A stretch of DNA of 64,000 bases, from contig JOFO01000008.1 of the NCBI GenBank assembly GCA_000721275.1, positions 186,001-250,000 on the forward strand, in the 5' to 3' direction. Source of the stretch: Microtetraspora glauca (GTDB taxonomy: Bacteria > Actinomycetota > Actinomycetes > Streptomycetales > Streptomycetaceae). The position numbers and the translations under genes were made by a program. Of this stretch, positions 6,090 to 15,966 are shown in pieces. Under the pieces are notes generated by a model that ran no database searches, was not told the DNA's origin, and saw only the letters and a program-made list of their open reading frames with translations. Numbering within the stretch: position 1 is the stretch's first letter; each line of letters opens with the position of its first letter.

Positions 6090-8669
6090 TTACCGCGCCG
6101 CCGCCGCGTCCGCCGCGCGGGCCTTCAGCGCCCGCTCGACACCGGCGCGGGACTCCGTCACCAGACGCCGCAGCGCCGGCACCGGGTCGTTGGCCGCGAT
6201 CCACGCGTCCGTCGCGTCCAGCGTCTCCTGGGAGACCTGGAGCGTCGGGTAGAGACCGACCACGATCTGCTGGATCATCTCGTGGCTGCGGGTCTCCGAC
6301 ACGCGCTTGATCGATGCGAAGTACTTCTCCGTGTACGGGGCGAGCAGCTCGCGCTGGTCGGTCTGGACGAAGCCGCCGATCACCGCCTCCTGCACCGCGT
6401 TCGCCAGCTTGTCGTCCTCGACGACCGCCGCCCACGCCTCGGCCTTGGCCGCCTCGGTCGGCCGCGCCGCCCGGGCCGTCGCCGCGTGCCGCTCACCGGC
6501 CGCCGTGCGGTCCCGCTCCAGCTCCGCCGCGATCTCCGGCTCGTCGAAGACGCCGGTCGCCGCGAGCCGCTGCACGAAGGCCCAGCGCAGCTCGGTGTCG
6601 ACGGCCAGGCCCTCGATCGTCTCCCGGCCGTCCAGCAGCGCGGCGAGCAGGTCGAGCTGCTGCGGCGTCCGCGCGGTCGCCGCGAAGGCCCGCGCCCACG
6701 CCAGCTGGTGGTCGCTGGCCGGCTCGGCCGCCTTGAGGTGGGTGAGCGCCGCCTCGGTCCAGCGGGCCAGGCCCGCGTCGCGCCAGTCCGGCGCCGCGTA
6801 CAGGTCGAGGGCCGCCTTCACCTGGCCCTGGAGCGACTGCACCACGCCGATGTCGGACTCCTTGGCGATGCCGGACAGCACCAGCTCCAGGTAGTCGCGG
6901 GTGGCCAGCTCGCCGTCCCGGGTCATGTCCCAGGCCGAGGCCCAGCACAGCGCGCGCGGCAGCGACTCGGCGAAGTCGCCGAGGTGCGCGGTCACGTTCC
7001 GCAGCGACACCGCGTCCAGGCGGACCTTCGCGTACGACAGGTCGTCGTCGTTCAGCAGGACGACCGCCGGACGGGCCTTGCCGGCCAGCGCCGGGACCTC
7101 GGTGCGCTCCGCCGCCTCGATGTCCAGCTCCAGGCGCTCGGTGCGGACCAGCCGGCCGGTCGCGTCGAGGTCGTAGAAGCCGATCGCGATCCGGTGCGGG
7201 CGCAGCACGGCCTCGCCCTTGGCGCCGGCGGGCAGCGCCGGGGCCTCCTGCCGGACCGCGAACGAGGTGATCGAGCCGTTCTCGTCGGTCTCGATCTCCG
7301 GGCGCAGGATGTTGATGCCGGCCGTCTCCAGCCACGCCTTCGACCAGGTCTTCAGGTCGCGCCCGGAGGTCTCCTCCAGGGCGCCGAGCAGGTCGCTCAG
7401 GCGGGTGTTGCCGAAGGCGTGGCGCTGGAAGTACGCCTGCACGCCCTTGAAGAACTCGTCCTGGCCGACGTAGGCGACGAGCTGCTTGAGGACCGAGGCG
7501 CCCTTGGCGTACGTGATCCCGTCGAAGTTGACGAGCACGTCCTCCAGGTCGTTGATGTCGGCCATGATCGGGTGCGTCGACGGCAGCTGGTCCTGGCGGT
7601 AGGCCCAGGTCTTCTCCGCGTTGGCGAAGGTGGTCCAGGCGTTCGGCCAGCGGGTGCCCTCGACGGCGGCCTGGCAGGCGACGGAGGTGTAGGTGGCGAA
7701 CGACTCGTTCAGCCACAGGTCGTTCCACCACTCCATGGTCACGAGGTCGCCGAACCACATGTGGGCCAGCTCGTGCAGGATGGTCTCGGCGCGCCGCTCG
7801 TAGGCCGCGTCCGTCACCTTCGAGCGGAAGACGTACTGGTCGCGGATGGTGACCGCGCCCGCGTTCTCCATCGCGCCCGCGTTGAACTCCGGCACGAACA
7901 GCTGGTCGTACTTGGCGAACGGGTAGGCGTAGGCGAACTTCTCCTGGAACCAGCCGAAGCCCTGCCGGGTCACGTCGAAGATGTGGTCCGCGTCCAGGAA
8001 CTCCGCGAGCGACGGACGGCAGTAGATGCCCAGCGGCACGACCTGCCCGTCCGGGCCCTCGTACGTCGAGTGCACCGAGTGGTACGGGCCGGCGATCAGG
8101 GCCGTGATGTACGTGGAGATCCGCGGCGTCGGCTCGAAGGCCCACACGCCGTCCTTCGGCTCCGGGGTCGGCGAGTTGGAGATGACGCTCCAGCCCTCCG
8201 GCGCCTTCACGGTGAACTGGAAGGTGGCCTTCAGGTCCGGCTGCTCGAAGGAGGCGAAGACCCGGCGCGCGTCCGGCACCTCGAACTGGGTGTACAGGTA
8301 CGCCTGGCCGTCGACCGGGTCGACGAAGCGGTGCAGGCCCTCGCCGGTGTTGGTGTACGCGCAGTCGGCGACCACCCGCAGCTCGTTGCGCCCCTGCTTC
8401 AGGTGCGGCAGCGCGATCCGCGCGTCGCGGAAGACGGCTGCGACGTCCAGCGAGCGGCCGTTGAGCACGGCCTCGTGGACGGCGGGGGCGACGAGGTCGA
8501 TGAAGGTCTCGGCGTTCGCCTCGGCGGAATCGAAGCGGACGGTGGTGACGGACCGGTAGGTGCCGCCCTCCTGCGCACCGGTGAGGTCCAGTTCGACCTC
8601 GTACGCGTCCACGGTCAGCAGCTTCGCCCGCTGCTGGGCCTCTTCACGGGTCAGGTTGGTCCCAGGCAC
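6090..8669 (-). CDS. pepN: Aminopeptidase N (M1 family), copy 1
   Basis: An 859-residue M1 zinc aminopeptidase that removes N-terminal residues from peptides in the cytoplasm. Key features are GAMEN (about 265-269) and HELAH (299-303), with the third zinc ligand Glu at about 322 (NESF), the HEXXH-X18-E spacing. The C-terminal helical ERAP1-like domain fills the second half. The GTG start at 8669 has GAGGAG 7 bases upstream, which decides it over upstream in-frame codons. A second pepN lies at 20420-22966 on the same strand. The long overlapping frames on the other strand are composition shadows. The asd gene lies upstream with its own terminator, so pepN is probably transcribed alone. Confidence 0.95.
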   Translation of the reverse strand: MPGTNLTREEAQQRAKLLTVDAYEVELDLTGAQEGGTYRSVTTVRFDSAEANAETFIDLVAPAVHEAVLNGRSLDVAAVFRDARIALPHLKQGRNELRVVADCAYTNTGEGLHRFVDPVDGQAYLYTQFEVPDARRVFASFEQPDLKATFQFTVKAPEGWSVISNSPTPEPKDGVWAFEPTPRISTYITALIAGPYHSVHSTYEGPDGQVVPLGIYCRPSLAEFLDADHIFDVTRQGFGWFQEKFAYAYPFAKYDQLFVPEFNAGAMENAGAVTIRDQYVFRSKVTDAAYERRAETILHELAHMWFGDLVTMEWWNDLWLNESFATYTSVACQAAVEGTRWPNAWTTFANAEKTWAYRQDQLPSTHPIMADINDLEDVLVNFDGITYAKGASVLKQLVAYVGQDEFFKGVQAYFQRHAFGNTRLSDLLGALEETSGRDLKTWSKAWLETAGINILRPEIETDENGSITSFAVRQEAPALPAGAKGEAVLRPHRIAIGFYDLDATGRLVRTERLELDIEAAERTEVPALAGKARPAVVLLNDDDLSYAKVRLDAVSLRNVTAHLGDFAESLPRALCWASAWDMTRDGELATRDYLELVLSGIAKESDIGVVQSLQGQVKAALDLYAAPDWRDAGLARWTEAALTHLKAAEPASDHQLAWARAFAATARTPQQLDLLAALLDGRETIEGLAVDTELRWAFVQRLAATGVFDEPEIAAELERDRTAAGERHAATARAARPTEAAKAEAWAAVVEDDKLANAVQEAVIGGFVQTDQRELLAPYTEKYFASIKRVSETRSHEMIQQIVVGLYPTLQVSQETLDATDAWIAANDPVPALRRLVTESRAGVERALKARAADAAAAR

Positions 8670-8758
8670 CCGGTCAACTCCTCGGTTTCGTGACGTTTGG
8701 CCCATCCTTCCACGGGGCCGTCGGCGAGCGCATCGCGCATTTCCCAGGGCGAACACGG

Positions 8759-8796
8759 AAGAACGGCGGCCACCCGGAAGGGTGACCGCCGTTCTT
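8759..8796. terminator. Terminator after asd
   Basis: AAGAACGGCGG (8759-8769) pairs with CCGCCGTTCTT (8786-8796), and inner CACCC/GGGTG extends the stem past one mismatch. It lies 15 bases past the asd stop and upstream of pepN. Confidence 0.85.
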
Positions 8797-8810
8797 CGCG
8801 GGGACGGGGT

Positions 8811-9869
<1,059 letters not shown>

Positions 9870-9992
9870 TCATGCGGGCCGCCTGCCGTTCCTTGTCCAA
9901 TCCATTGTCCGAGGGGCGGGACGCGGTCCGACGGGTGAACGTTCCGGGACGGTCGCGCGTCGAAGGGGGGTCACCGGCAGGGAGGAGGCGGG

Positions 9993-10475
9993 GTGGAGCA
10001 GATGGACGCGGCGCTCGTGGACCGGGTGCGGGCGGTCCTCGCGCTGGGCGGGGTGCCGTACGCGGAGCTCCAGGACGGGGTGCAGCAGGTGGGGCTGCGG
10101 CTCCTGGAGGCGCGCGCGAAGGGGGAGCCGCCGCGTTCCCCGGCCGCCTGGTGCGCGGTCGTCGCCACCCGGGTGGCCGCCGACTGGCACCGGGCCCGGC
10201 GCCGGGACGAGCGGCTGGGCGCACGGCTCACCGCGCTGCCGGCCCCCGGCGGCGCCGGCGGCGAGGAGGCCCGGCTCCTCGCGCTGACCGTCGCGGACGG
10301 CCTGGAGGCGCTGCCGGAGAAGCAGCGGCAGGTGCTGGTGCTGCGCTTCTACGCGGACCTGCCGGTGGCCCGGATCGCCGAGGAGTTGGGCGTCCCGGAG
10401 GGGACCGTCAAGAGCAGGCTGCACGCCGCCGTCCGCGCGATGCGGCAGCGGCTCCACACGGACGAGGTGGTGTGA
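9993..10475 (+). CDS. ECF-like RNA polymerase sigma factor
   Basis: A 160-residue sigma-70-family protein of ECF size. Region 4 is clear: LEALPEKQRQVLVLRFYADL with the HTH VARIAEELGVPEGTVKSRLHAAVRAM. Region 2 is weaker but present around SPAAWCAVVATRVAADWHRAR. I chose GTG 9993 because GGAGG lies 8 bases upstream; an ATG at 10002 is possible. The stop is 1 base from the start of a membrane-protein gene, a tight coupling like that of an ECF sigma with its regulator. The target promoters are unknown, and I see no obvious autoregulated promoter in the 165 bases upstream. Confidence 0.88.
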   Translation: MEQMDAALVDRVRAVLALGGVPYAELQDGVQQVGLRLLEARAKGEPPRSPAAWCAVVATRVAADWHRARRRDERLGARLTALPAPGGAGGEEARLLALTVADGLEALPEKQRQVLVLRFYADLPVARIAEELGVPEGTVKSRLHAAVRAMRQRLHTDEVV

Positions 10476-10476
10476 G

Positions 10477-11193
10477 GTGGACGACACGGAGCGGGACCCG
10501 CTGGCGCTGGCGCTGTCCCTGGACGACGGCGAGCCGCTGCCCCCGGGTGCCGGGGACGACCCGGAGGTCGCCCGCGCCCTGGCGGACGTGGCCCTGATCC
10601 GCGCGCGGCTGGGCGTCCTCGCGGGCGCCCTGACGGCGGAGCCCGTGCCGACGGCTCCGGTCGCGGCTCCGGTGGTACGGCCCCGGCGCCGCGGCCGGAT
10701 CGCGGTCTGGGCGCTCGCCGCCTGCGCGGCCCTGGGCGTGCTCGGCACCGGCGGGGCGTGGCTGGCCGCGCGGCCGGGCGGCGTCCCCGACAGCGCCGCG
10801 GCCCACGCGAAGCTCACCCCCGGGGGGATCGTCGCCTGCGCCACGGACGTCGCCGAGGGCACCGTCGCGCGGGTCGAGCCGCTGGAGGGGGAGGGCGAGT
10901 ACCGGGTGGTGCTCCGGGTGGAGCGCGCGTACAAGCCGGCCGGCGGCGGCGCCCGGGAGCTGGTCTTCCGGAGCTGGGCGGGGGAGCCGTCGTCCTACCG
11001 GCCCGGCGTCCGGATGCTCGTGGTCGTCTCCCGCTTCCCCGAGGAGGGGGTGCTCTCCTTCCGCCAGGACATGGAGCCGCCCGGCGAGCTCGGCGAGGAC
11101 GTCGGCCCGGTCCGCGACGAGCTGGAGTACGGCCGCGCGTGGGTGGCGAAGGGGCTGCGGGAGGGGGTCGGCGACTGCCCCGGCCGGGGCTGA
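10477..11193 (+). CDS. Membrane-anchored protein, possible sigma-factor regulator
   Basis: A 238-residue protein with an acidic cytoplasmic N-terminus of about 70 residues, one transmembrane helix at about 75-97 (AVWALAACAALGVLGTGG) and an external C-terminal domain with two cysteines (ACATD and GDCPG), which could pair. The GTG start is 1 base after the sigma-factor stop, so the two are translationally coupled. The topology and position suggest an anti-sigma factor. However, the HXXXCXXC zinc motif of ZAS anti-sigmas is absent, and I do not recognise the external domain. Regulation of the sigma factor is therefore an inference. Confidence 0.72.
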   Translation: MDDTERDPLALALSLDDGEPLPPGAGDDPEVARALADVALIRARLGVLAGALTAEPVPTAPVAAPVVRPRRRGRIAVWALAACAALGVLGTGGAWLAARPGGVPDSAAAHAKLTPGGIVACATDVAEGTVARVEPLEGEGEYRVVLRVERAYKPAGGGARELVFRSWAGEPSSYRPGVRMLVVVSRFPEEGVLSFRQDMEPPGELGEDVGPVRDELEYGRAWVAKGLREGVGDCPGRG

Positions 11194-11200
11194 ACGCGGA

Positions 11201-11232
11201 AGGGGCGGGCGTCCGCGTGGACGCCCGCCCCT
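11201..11232. terminator. Bidirectional terminator
   Basis: A perfect 14-base stem, AGGGGCGGGCGTCC (11201-11214) with GGACGCCCGCCCCT (11219-11232) and a GCGT loop. It sits between the convergent membrane-protein and protease genes. Confidence 0.9.
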
Positions 11233-11250
11233 CCTCGTACCGCCGGGGTG

Positions 11251-14200
11251 TTACGGGGTGACGCTGCCGATCAGGACGCTGCCGGTGCCGGCGACGGTGC
11301 CGCGGGCGTTGAGCAGCTGGACCTGGCCGAAGAACTGGCGTCCCTCGGGGGCCGGGCCGCCGACGACGACCTCGGCCGGGACCTTGGCCGAGGCGCCGTT
11401 GGCCAGCGGGAACGTCTTCGTCTCGTCGACCTTCACGGTGCCGAGCGACGGCGAGAAGTAGACGTCCTTGTAGTCGTAGGTCGTGCCGCCCTCGGCGTGG
11501 ACCGCGTAGCCGTCGACGACGACGGTGTACGTGCCGGCCTTCGGCTTGACGAGGGAGACGGCCTCCTCCGAGTCGCCGTCGGCCGACTGGCCGACCTGCA
11601 CGCCGTTCAGCAGCACGGTCAGGTCGAGGTCGGCGGCCTTGTCGGAGGTGTTGCCGATCGCGATGTCGAGCCGCTCCACGCCCTCACCGACGGTGACGGT
11701 CTTCGTCTGCTGCTCGTGGTGCTGGATGGTCGGCGTCTCGGACTTCTGCGAGCCGAGCGGGCCGCCCTTCAGCTTGCCGTCGAGCGCGGCGAAGCCGTTG
11801 GTGACCGTCCACTCGACGCCGGCCGGGGTGCCGACCTTCGCCTCGGCGACCGTCTGGACGGCCGGGTCGAAGGCGGCGCCGAGCACGGAGACGTCGAGCT
11901 TGTACGGGTTGTCCAGGTCCGGCGAGGTGCGGCGCGCCTCGACCTCGATCTCCCAGACGCCGGCCTGCGGGTTCGCGTAGGAGCGCAGGTCGGGGCGGCA
12001 GGTGTTCGCCGGGTTGTAGTGCGGGTAGCAGCCGGTGGTCGCGGTCGGGTCGACCGGGACGCCGTACGGGTGGATGGCGATGAACCGGGTCTGGCTCTTC
12101 TCCTTCAGCCCGCCGATCCGCACCTCCAGGGAGGTCGCGCCCTTCGGCACGGTCACGAAGTAGGACTTGGTGCTGTTGCGCTGGACCGAGCCGGCGGCGG
12201 AGAAGCCGTAGCCCGGGGCGACCAGGTCGCTCGCGACGACCGAGGTGGCGAGGATCTGCTTGTCGACGCCCTCGGTGCGCTCGTCGTCGGCCTCCAGGAG
12301 CACGCTGTGCACGCCGGCGGTCTTCGGGCGGGCCTCCAGCTTGACGGTGACCGGCTTGTTCAGCGGCAGGTCGATCTCGTCGTCGCCGAGGATCCGGAAG
12401 GTGCCGTCGTTGTACTTGAGGTCCAGCTCGTGCTCGATGGCGCGGTCCGGGCCGCTGGTGCGGGTGACGGTGACGTCGTAGACCTTCTTCTGGCCGGCCT
12501 TGAGGCCGCCCTCGCGGTCGTACACGCCGGTGCCGGTGTGCGGGGCCGGGAAGATGACGGTGTCGACCGGGGCCTCGACCTTGTAGGAGTGGGCGGTCGC
12601 CCCGTCCTTGATCGAGTCCCACGCCTCGACGACGTCGACGAGACCGGCGCCCTGCTCGTGCGCCGCGACACCCGGGATCCGCTTCGCGGTCGAGGTGAGG
12701 GCGGTGCGCAGGGTCAGCGGGGAGAGCTCCAGGCCGCGCTGCTTGGCGGCGGAGAGCAGCAGCGCGCTCGCGCCGGCGACCTGCGGGGACGACATCGAGG
12801 TGCCGTTGAGCATGCCGTAGCCGGCGGGCAGGCCGTAGCCGGCCTCGGCGACGCCGGCGCCGGCCTGCCAGGTCGGGATGGTGTTCACGGCCGAGCCCGG
12901 GCCGGTGACCAGCGGGGCGGCGCCGCCGTCCTCGCGCGGGCCGCGCGAGGAGAACGGGAACATGGCGTACTTCTTCTCGACGGCCGAGCCGTAGTTGGCG
13001 GCCCAGGTCGACTGGGAGACCGCCGCGCCGACCGAGAGGACCTTGTCGGCCAGGCCGGGGTCGCCGATCGTGTTGGTGCCCGGGCCGGAGTTGCCGGCCG
13101 AGATCACCAGCTGCACGCCGTACTCGTCGATGAGACGGGTGTAGAGGCGGGCGCGGACGTTGTCGCCGTCGTTCAGCGCGGGCAGGCCGCCGATCGACAT
13201 GTTGACGATGTCGACGCCGCGGTTGACGACGAGGTCGACCATGCCCTCGGTGAGGGCGGTGTTGGTGCAGCCGCCGGTCCAGGTGCAGGCGCGCGAGGAG
13301 ACGATCTTCGCGCCGGGCGCGGCGCCGTTCATCTTCCCGCCGAAGAGGCCCTTGGCGGCGGTGATGCCTGCGACGTGGGTGCCGTGCGAGGACTCGACGA
13401 GGCCGATGTTGACGAAGTCGCGCTTCTGGCCGACCCAGGAGCCGCCGTACGGGTCCATCGGGACGTCCTTGCGGATCTCCACGACGAACGGGGTGCGCTC
13501 GGCGACCTCGGTGGCCGGGTCGTCGGTGCCGAAGTAGCCGATCTGGTAGCCGTCCTTGTACGGCTTCATCGGCTCGTTGTCCGTGAAGTCGAAGTCCTGG
13601 TCGGTGTCGACCCGGACGGTGCCGGCGGCGGCGTCGTACAGCATGCCGAAGGTGTCGGTGGTGTCGCCGTCGCGGTTGATGTCGCCGGCCGGGTCGCCGC
13701 CCGCGGTGACGGACTCGCTGAAGCGGCTCCACTGGTAGGAGCCCGCGGGCGCCTTCCAGGACTGCGACGCGGCGGTGAAGACCGGGCCCGCGACCGGGGT
13801 GACCTGGGCGCGCCAGGTGCCGTCGCTCTCGGTGATCGGGTCGGTGGCGGTGACCCAGTCGACGATCTTGCGCTCGCCGGTGGTGGTCTTCTGCAGGGCC
13901 GGGTGGGCCAGGTCGACGCCCGAGTCGAGGACGCCGATGGTCACGCCGCGGCCGTCGGCGCGCGGGTGGTCCTCGACGAACTCGACGGCGCCCGTCTCGT
14001 GGGACGGGTTGTACGGGTTCTTCGCCGGGGTGCTCTTCGACGGGGCCGGGTAGGTCCGGGTCACCGTGGTGCCCTCGACGGCGCCGGTGACGCCCGCGTC
14101 GGGACGCGGGTCGTCCAGCTTGATCTCGGCCTGGAGGTCGAGCGACTGGACGGTGGAGAGCTTGGCGGCGGCCTTGATCGCGGCCTCGGCCCTGTCGGTC

Positions 14201-14565
14201 GGCAGGGTCGCGCGGACGTAGCCGAGCTCGTCGTTGCGGTTGCCGACCGAGCCGCCGGGGACGGCGTCGAGCTGGCCGGCGACCTGCTCGGTGGCGCCGG
14301 GCGCGGTCGCGACGAGGACGGTGACGTGCGGCTCGCCGGCGGCCTCGGCCTCGGCGAGGCGCTGGGCGTCGAGGGCGCCGAGCTTGTCGGCGGGCTCCGC
14401 GGTCTTGACCGGCGGGTTGGTCGCGGGGGCGTCGGCGGCGAGCACCGGCGCGGCACCGGCCGCGACGAGCGCGGTCACCAGGCCGGCGGCGGCGGCGATC
14501 CTGGCCGCCCGCCCGGTCCCGGCCGAGCGCCCGGGTATGGAGCTCTGCGTTTCGGGGGTGGTCAT
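11251..14565 (-). CDS. Secreted subtilisin-like serine protease (S8)
   Basis: A 1104-residue secreted S8 peptidase. The N-terminus has arginines, a hydrophobic core (about 22-40) and an AxA-type cleavage site near VLAADA. An inhibitor-like prodomain follows to about residue 180. The catalytic triad is visible: Asp214 in GVLDSGVD, His394 in SSHGTHVAG and Ser590 in NGTSMSSPQ, with the oxyanion Asn in ISAGNSG. The 180-residue gap between Asp and His means a large insert, as in the lactocepin/PA-domain branch. About 500 residues of beta-rich C-terminal domains follow. It probably degrades extracellular protein during growth or development. It is monocistronic: a long promoter region lies upstream and a strong hairpin downstream. 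Confidence 0.93.
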   Translation of the reverse strand: MTTPETQSSIPGRSAGTGRAARIAAAAGLVTALVAAGAAPVLAADAPATNPPVKTAEPADKLGALDAQRLAEAEAAGEPHVTVLVATAPGATEQVAGQLDAVPGGSVGNRNDELGYVRATLPTDRAEAAIKAAAKLSTVQSLDLQAEIKLDDPRPDAGVTGAVEGTTVTRTYPAPSKSTPAKNPYNPSHETGAVEFVEDHPRADGRGVTIGVLDSGVDLAHPALQKTTTGERKIVDWVTATDPITESDGTWRAQVTPVAGPVFTAASQSWKAPAGSYQWSRFSESVTAGGDPAGDINRDGDTTDTFGMLYDAAAGTVRVDTDQDFDFTDNEPMKPYKDGYQIGYFGTDDPATEVAERTPFVVEIRKDVPMDPYGGSWVGQKRDFVNIGLVESSHGTHVAGITAAKGLFGGKMNGAAPGAKIVSSRACTWTGGCTNTALTEGMVDLVVNRGVDIVNMSIGGLPALNDGDNVRARLYTRLIDEYGVQLVISAGNSGPGTNTIGDPGLADKVLSVGAAVSQSTWAANYGSAVEKKYAMFPFSSRGPREDGGAAPLVTGPGSAVNTIPTWQAGAGVAEAGYGLPAGYGMLNGTSMSSPQVAGASALLLSAAKQRGLELSPLTLRTALTSTAKRIPGVAAHEQGAGLVDVVEAWDSIKDGATAHSYKVEAPVDTVIFPAPHTGTGVYDREGGLKAGQKKVYDVTVTRTSGPDRAIEHELDLKYNDGTFRILGDDEIDLPLNKPVTVKLEARPKTAGVHSVLLEADDERTEGVDKQILATSVVASDLVAPGYGFSAAGSVQRNSTKSYFVTVPKGATSLEVRIGGLKEKSQTRFIAIHPYGVPVDPTATTGCYPHYNPANTCRPDLRSYANPQAGVWEIEVEARRTSPDLDNPYKLDVSVLGAAFDPAVQTVAEAKVGTPAGVEWTVTNGFAALDGKLKGGPLGSQKSETPTIQHHEQQTKTVTVGEGVERLDIAIGNTSDKAADLDLTVLLNGVQVGQSADGDSEEAVSLVKPKAGTYTVVVDGYAVHAEGGTTYDYKDVYFSPSLGTVKVDETKTFPLANGASAKVPAEVVVGGPAPEGRQFFGQVQLLNARGTVAGTGSVLIGSVTP

Positions 14566-14717
14566 TTACATCCCTGTTGGTGAAAGAGAGGGTCCGGATT
14601 TCGGTACCGGATGACCGCTCAGCCTTTCGTAAGTGACAGGGATTTGTGGAGAGTTCCTGGAGGGTCTGTTGTGTCCATGGCGTACATCCGCCACCGCGCA
14701 CCCTCCGCCATCAAGCA

Positions 14718-14744
14718 CGAATCGCCCTCAATGAGGGCGATTCG
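14718..14744. terminator. Perfect 13-base hairpin after the CGNR gene
   Basis: CGAATCGCCCTCA (14718-14730) is perfectly complementary to TGAGGGCGATTCG (14732-14744), with a single base between; the true loop will be about 3 bases. It lies 43 bases past the CGNR stop. It also stands upstream of the protease gene, separating the two units. Confidence 0.75.
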
Positions 14745-14786
14745 ACGGACCGTTCGGGACTCTCGGGCTCTCGGGGTCTCCCGGGC

Positions 14787-15329
14787 TCACTGGTCCTTCG
14801 TGCGGGCGTAGTGCCGGGACGCCTTCGCCCGGTTGCCGCAGGTGGCCATCGAGTGCCAGCGCCGGGTGCCGTTCCGTGAGGTGTCGAAGAAGTGCAGGAC
14901 GCACGCCTCGTGCGCGCAGACCCTGATCCGGTCCGGGGCGGTGCGCAGCAGGTCCAGGTAGTCGCGGGCGGCGGTCCAGGCCGGCCCCCACGCCGGGTCG
15001 GCGAACTCGGGGCGCTCGCCGGGGCCGTCGGCGGTGAGCAGGGCGCGGATCCGGCCGTGTTCCAGGACGGCGTCGAGCCCCGCGACCGCGTCCGGGTCGC
15101 CGGGCCGGTCGACCAGCGCCTTCAGCGCGTCGCGGGCGGTGCGGGTGTGGCGGAGCGTGGCCTCGTCGGCGGTGAAGCGCCCGTCGAGCCCGTTGGCCGC
15201 GAGCCACACGGCCAGCCCCTCGGTGCCGGTGAGCAGGTCCCGGGGCTCGCCCTCCTGCATCCAGCGGGTGTTGAGCAGGTCCAGGGAGACCGGTTCGCCG
15301 GTGTGCGGCCGCGGATCGGTGACGGGCAT
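14787..15329 (-). CDS. ABATE / CGNR zinc-finger regulator
   Basis: A 180-residue protein with an N-terminal ABATE domain (SLDLLNTRW ... GLAVWLAANGL) and a C-terminal CGNR zinc finger (CAHEACVLHFFDTSRNG ... WHSMATCGNRAKASRHYAR). The four Cys are in place and CGNR is intact. Such proteins are presumed DNA-binding regulators. Of two nearby ATGs, the one at 15329 has AGGAGG at 9 bases, whereas the ATG at 15338 abuts AGGAGG and would be too close. It is divergent from a VOC-family gene, with several TAACC motifs in the gap. I infer that it controls itself and the VOC/PNPOx/HPP genes. Confidence 0.88.
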   Translation of the reverse strand: MPVTDPRPHTGEPVSLDLLNTRWMQEGEPRDLLTGTEGLAVWLAANGLDGRFTADEATLRHTRTARDALKALVDRPGDPDAVAGLDAVLEHGRIRALLTADGPGERPEFADPAWGPAWTAARDYLDLLRTAPDRIRVCAHEACVLHFFDTSRNGTRRWHSMATCGNRAKASRHYARTKDQ

Positions 15330-15360
15330 GGCGGGCATCCTCCTCGATCCCCCGGGCGAT

Positions 15361-15432
15361 CTAACCCCTCAAGCGTACGTGACGGGTTGCGGCTTCCGAG
15401 TTCTAACCTCTAAAGTCGAGTTAACCGGTTAG
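15361..15432. promoter_or_regulatory. Candidate CGNR operator between divergent genes
   Basis: CTAACC occurs at 15361 and at 15403-15408, and the inverted GGTTAG at 15427-15432. TAACCGGTTA (15422-15431) is itself a perfect palindrome. The AT-rich, repeated motif between a regulator and its divergent neighbour suggests an operator for the CGNR protein. Confidence 0.5.
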
Positions 15433-15466
15433 CCCGAAGGGGGCGACCGACGACGAGGGGACCGTC

Positions 15467-15922
15467 ATGTCCGCGATCGGCACGCTGAACACGGCGCACA
15501 TCGGCATCAACGTCACCGACCTGGACCGCTCGCTCCGCTTCTACGGCGACGTCCTGGGCTTCGAGGTGATCGGCACCGGCGACGCCGACGGACGGCGCTA
15601 CGCCTTCCTCGGCCAGGGCGGCAGGCTCGCCGTCGCCCTCTGGCAGCAGGCCGGGGACGGGTACGACGCGACCCGGGCCGGCCTGCACCACCTGGCCTTC
15701 GAGGCCGAGTCCATCGAGAAGGTCCGCGAGGCCGAGGCGGCCCTCAAGGAGCGGGGCGTCACCTTCGCCTACGACGGCGTCGTCGCCCACCGCGAGGGCG
15801 CGGCCTCCGGCGGCATCTTCTTCCACGACCCCGACGGCACCCGCCTGGAGATCTCCGTCCCCAAGGGCGCCGAAGGTGCGCCCGCCCCCAGCGCCACCGC
15901 CCCGACCTGCGGCTTCTTCTGA
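15467..15922 (+). CDS. VOC-family (glyoxalase-like) protein
   Basis: A 151-residue vicinal-oxygen-chelate protein. Paired beta-alpha-beta-beta-beta modules start with NTAHIGINVTDLDRSLRFYGDVLGFEV and GLHHLAFEAESIEKV; the metal-ligand positions look present: His in TAHIGI, His in GLHHLAF and Glu in RLEISVP, near HDPDG. Such proteins include lyases, dioxygenases and antibiotic-binding proteins; the substrate cannot be told. The ATG has GAGGGG upstream. It leads a same-strand group with a PNPOx-like protein (44-base gap) and an HPP membrane protein, and faces a CGNR regulator. The short C-terminal tail ending CGFF is not part of the fold. Confidence 0.88.
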   Translation: MSAIGTLNTAHIGINVTDLDRSLRFYGDVLGFEVIGTGDADGRRYAFLGQGGRLAVALWQQAGDGYDATRAGLHHLAFEAESIEKVREAEAALKERGVTFAYDGVVAHREGAASGGIFFHDPDGTRLEISVPKGAEGAPAPSATAPTCGFF

Positions 15923-15966
15923 CCCACCCCGCTCGCCGCGACCCGCACCCACCCAGGAGGCCCGCC

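Noticed and set aside
11248..14583. An open frame of 1111 codons on the plus strand opposite the protease
   Set aside because: The translation is Val/Asp/Gly-rich without any motif, while the minus strand has a full S8 triad and signal peptide.
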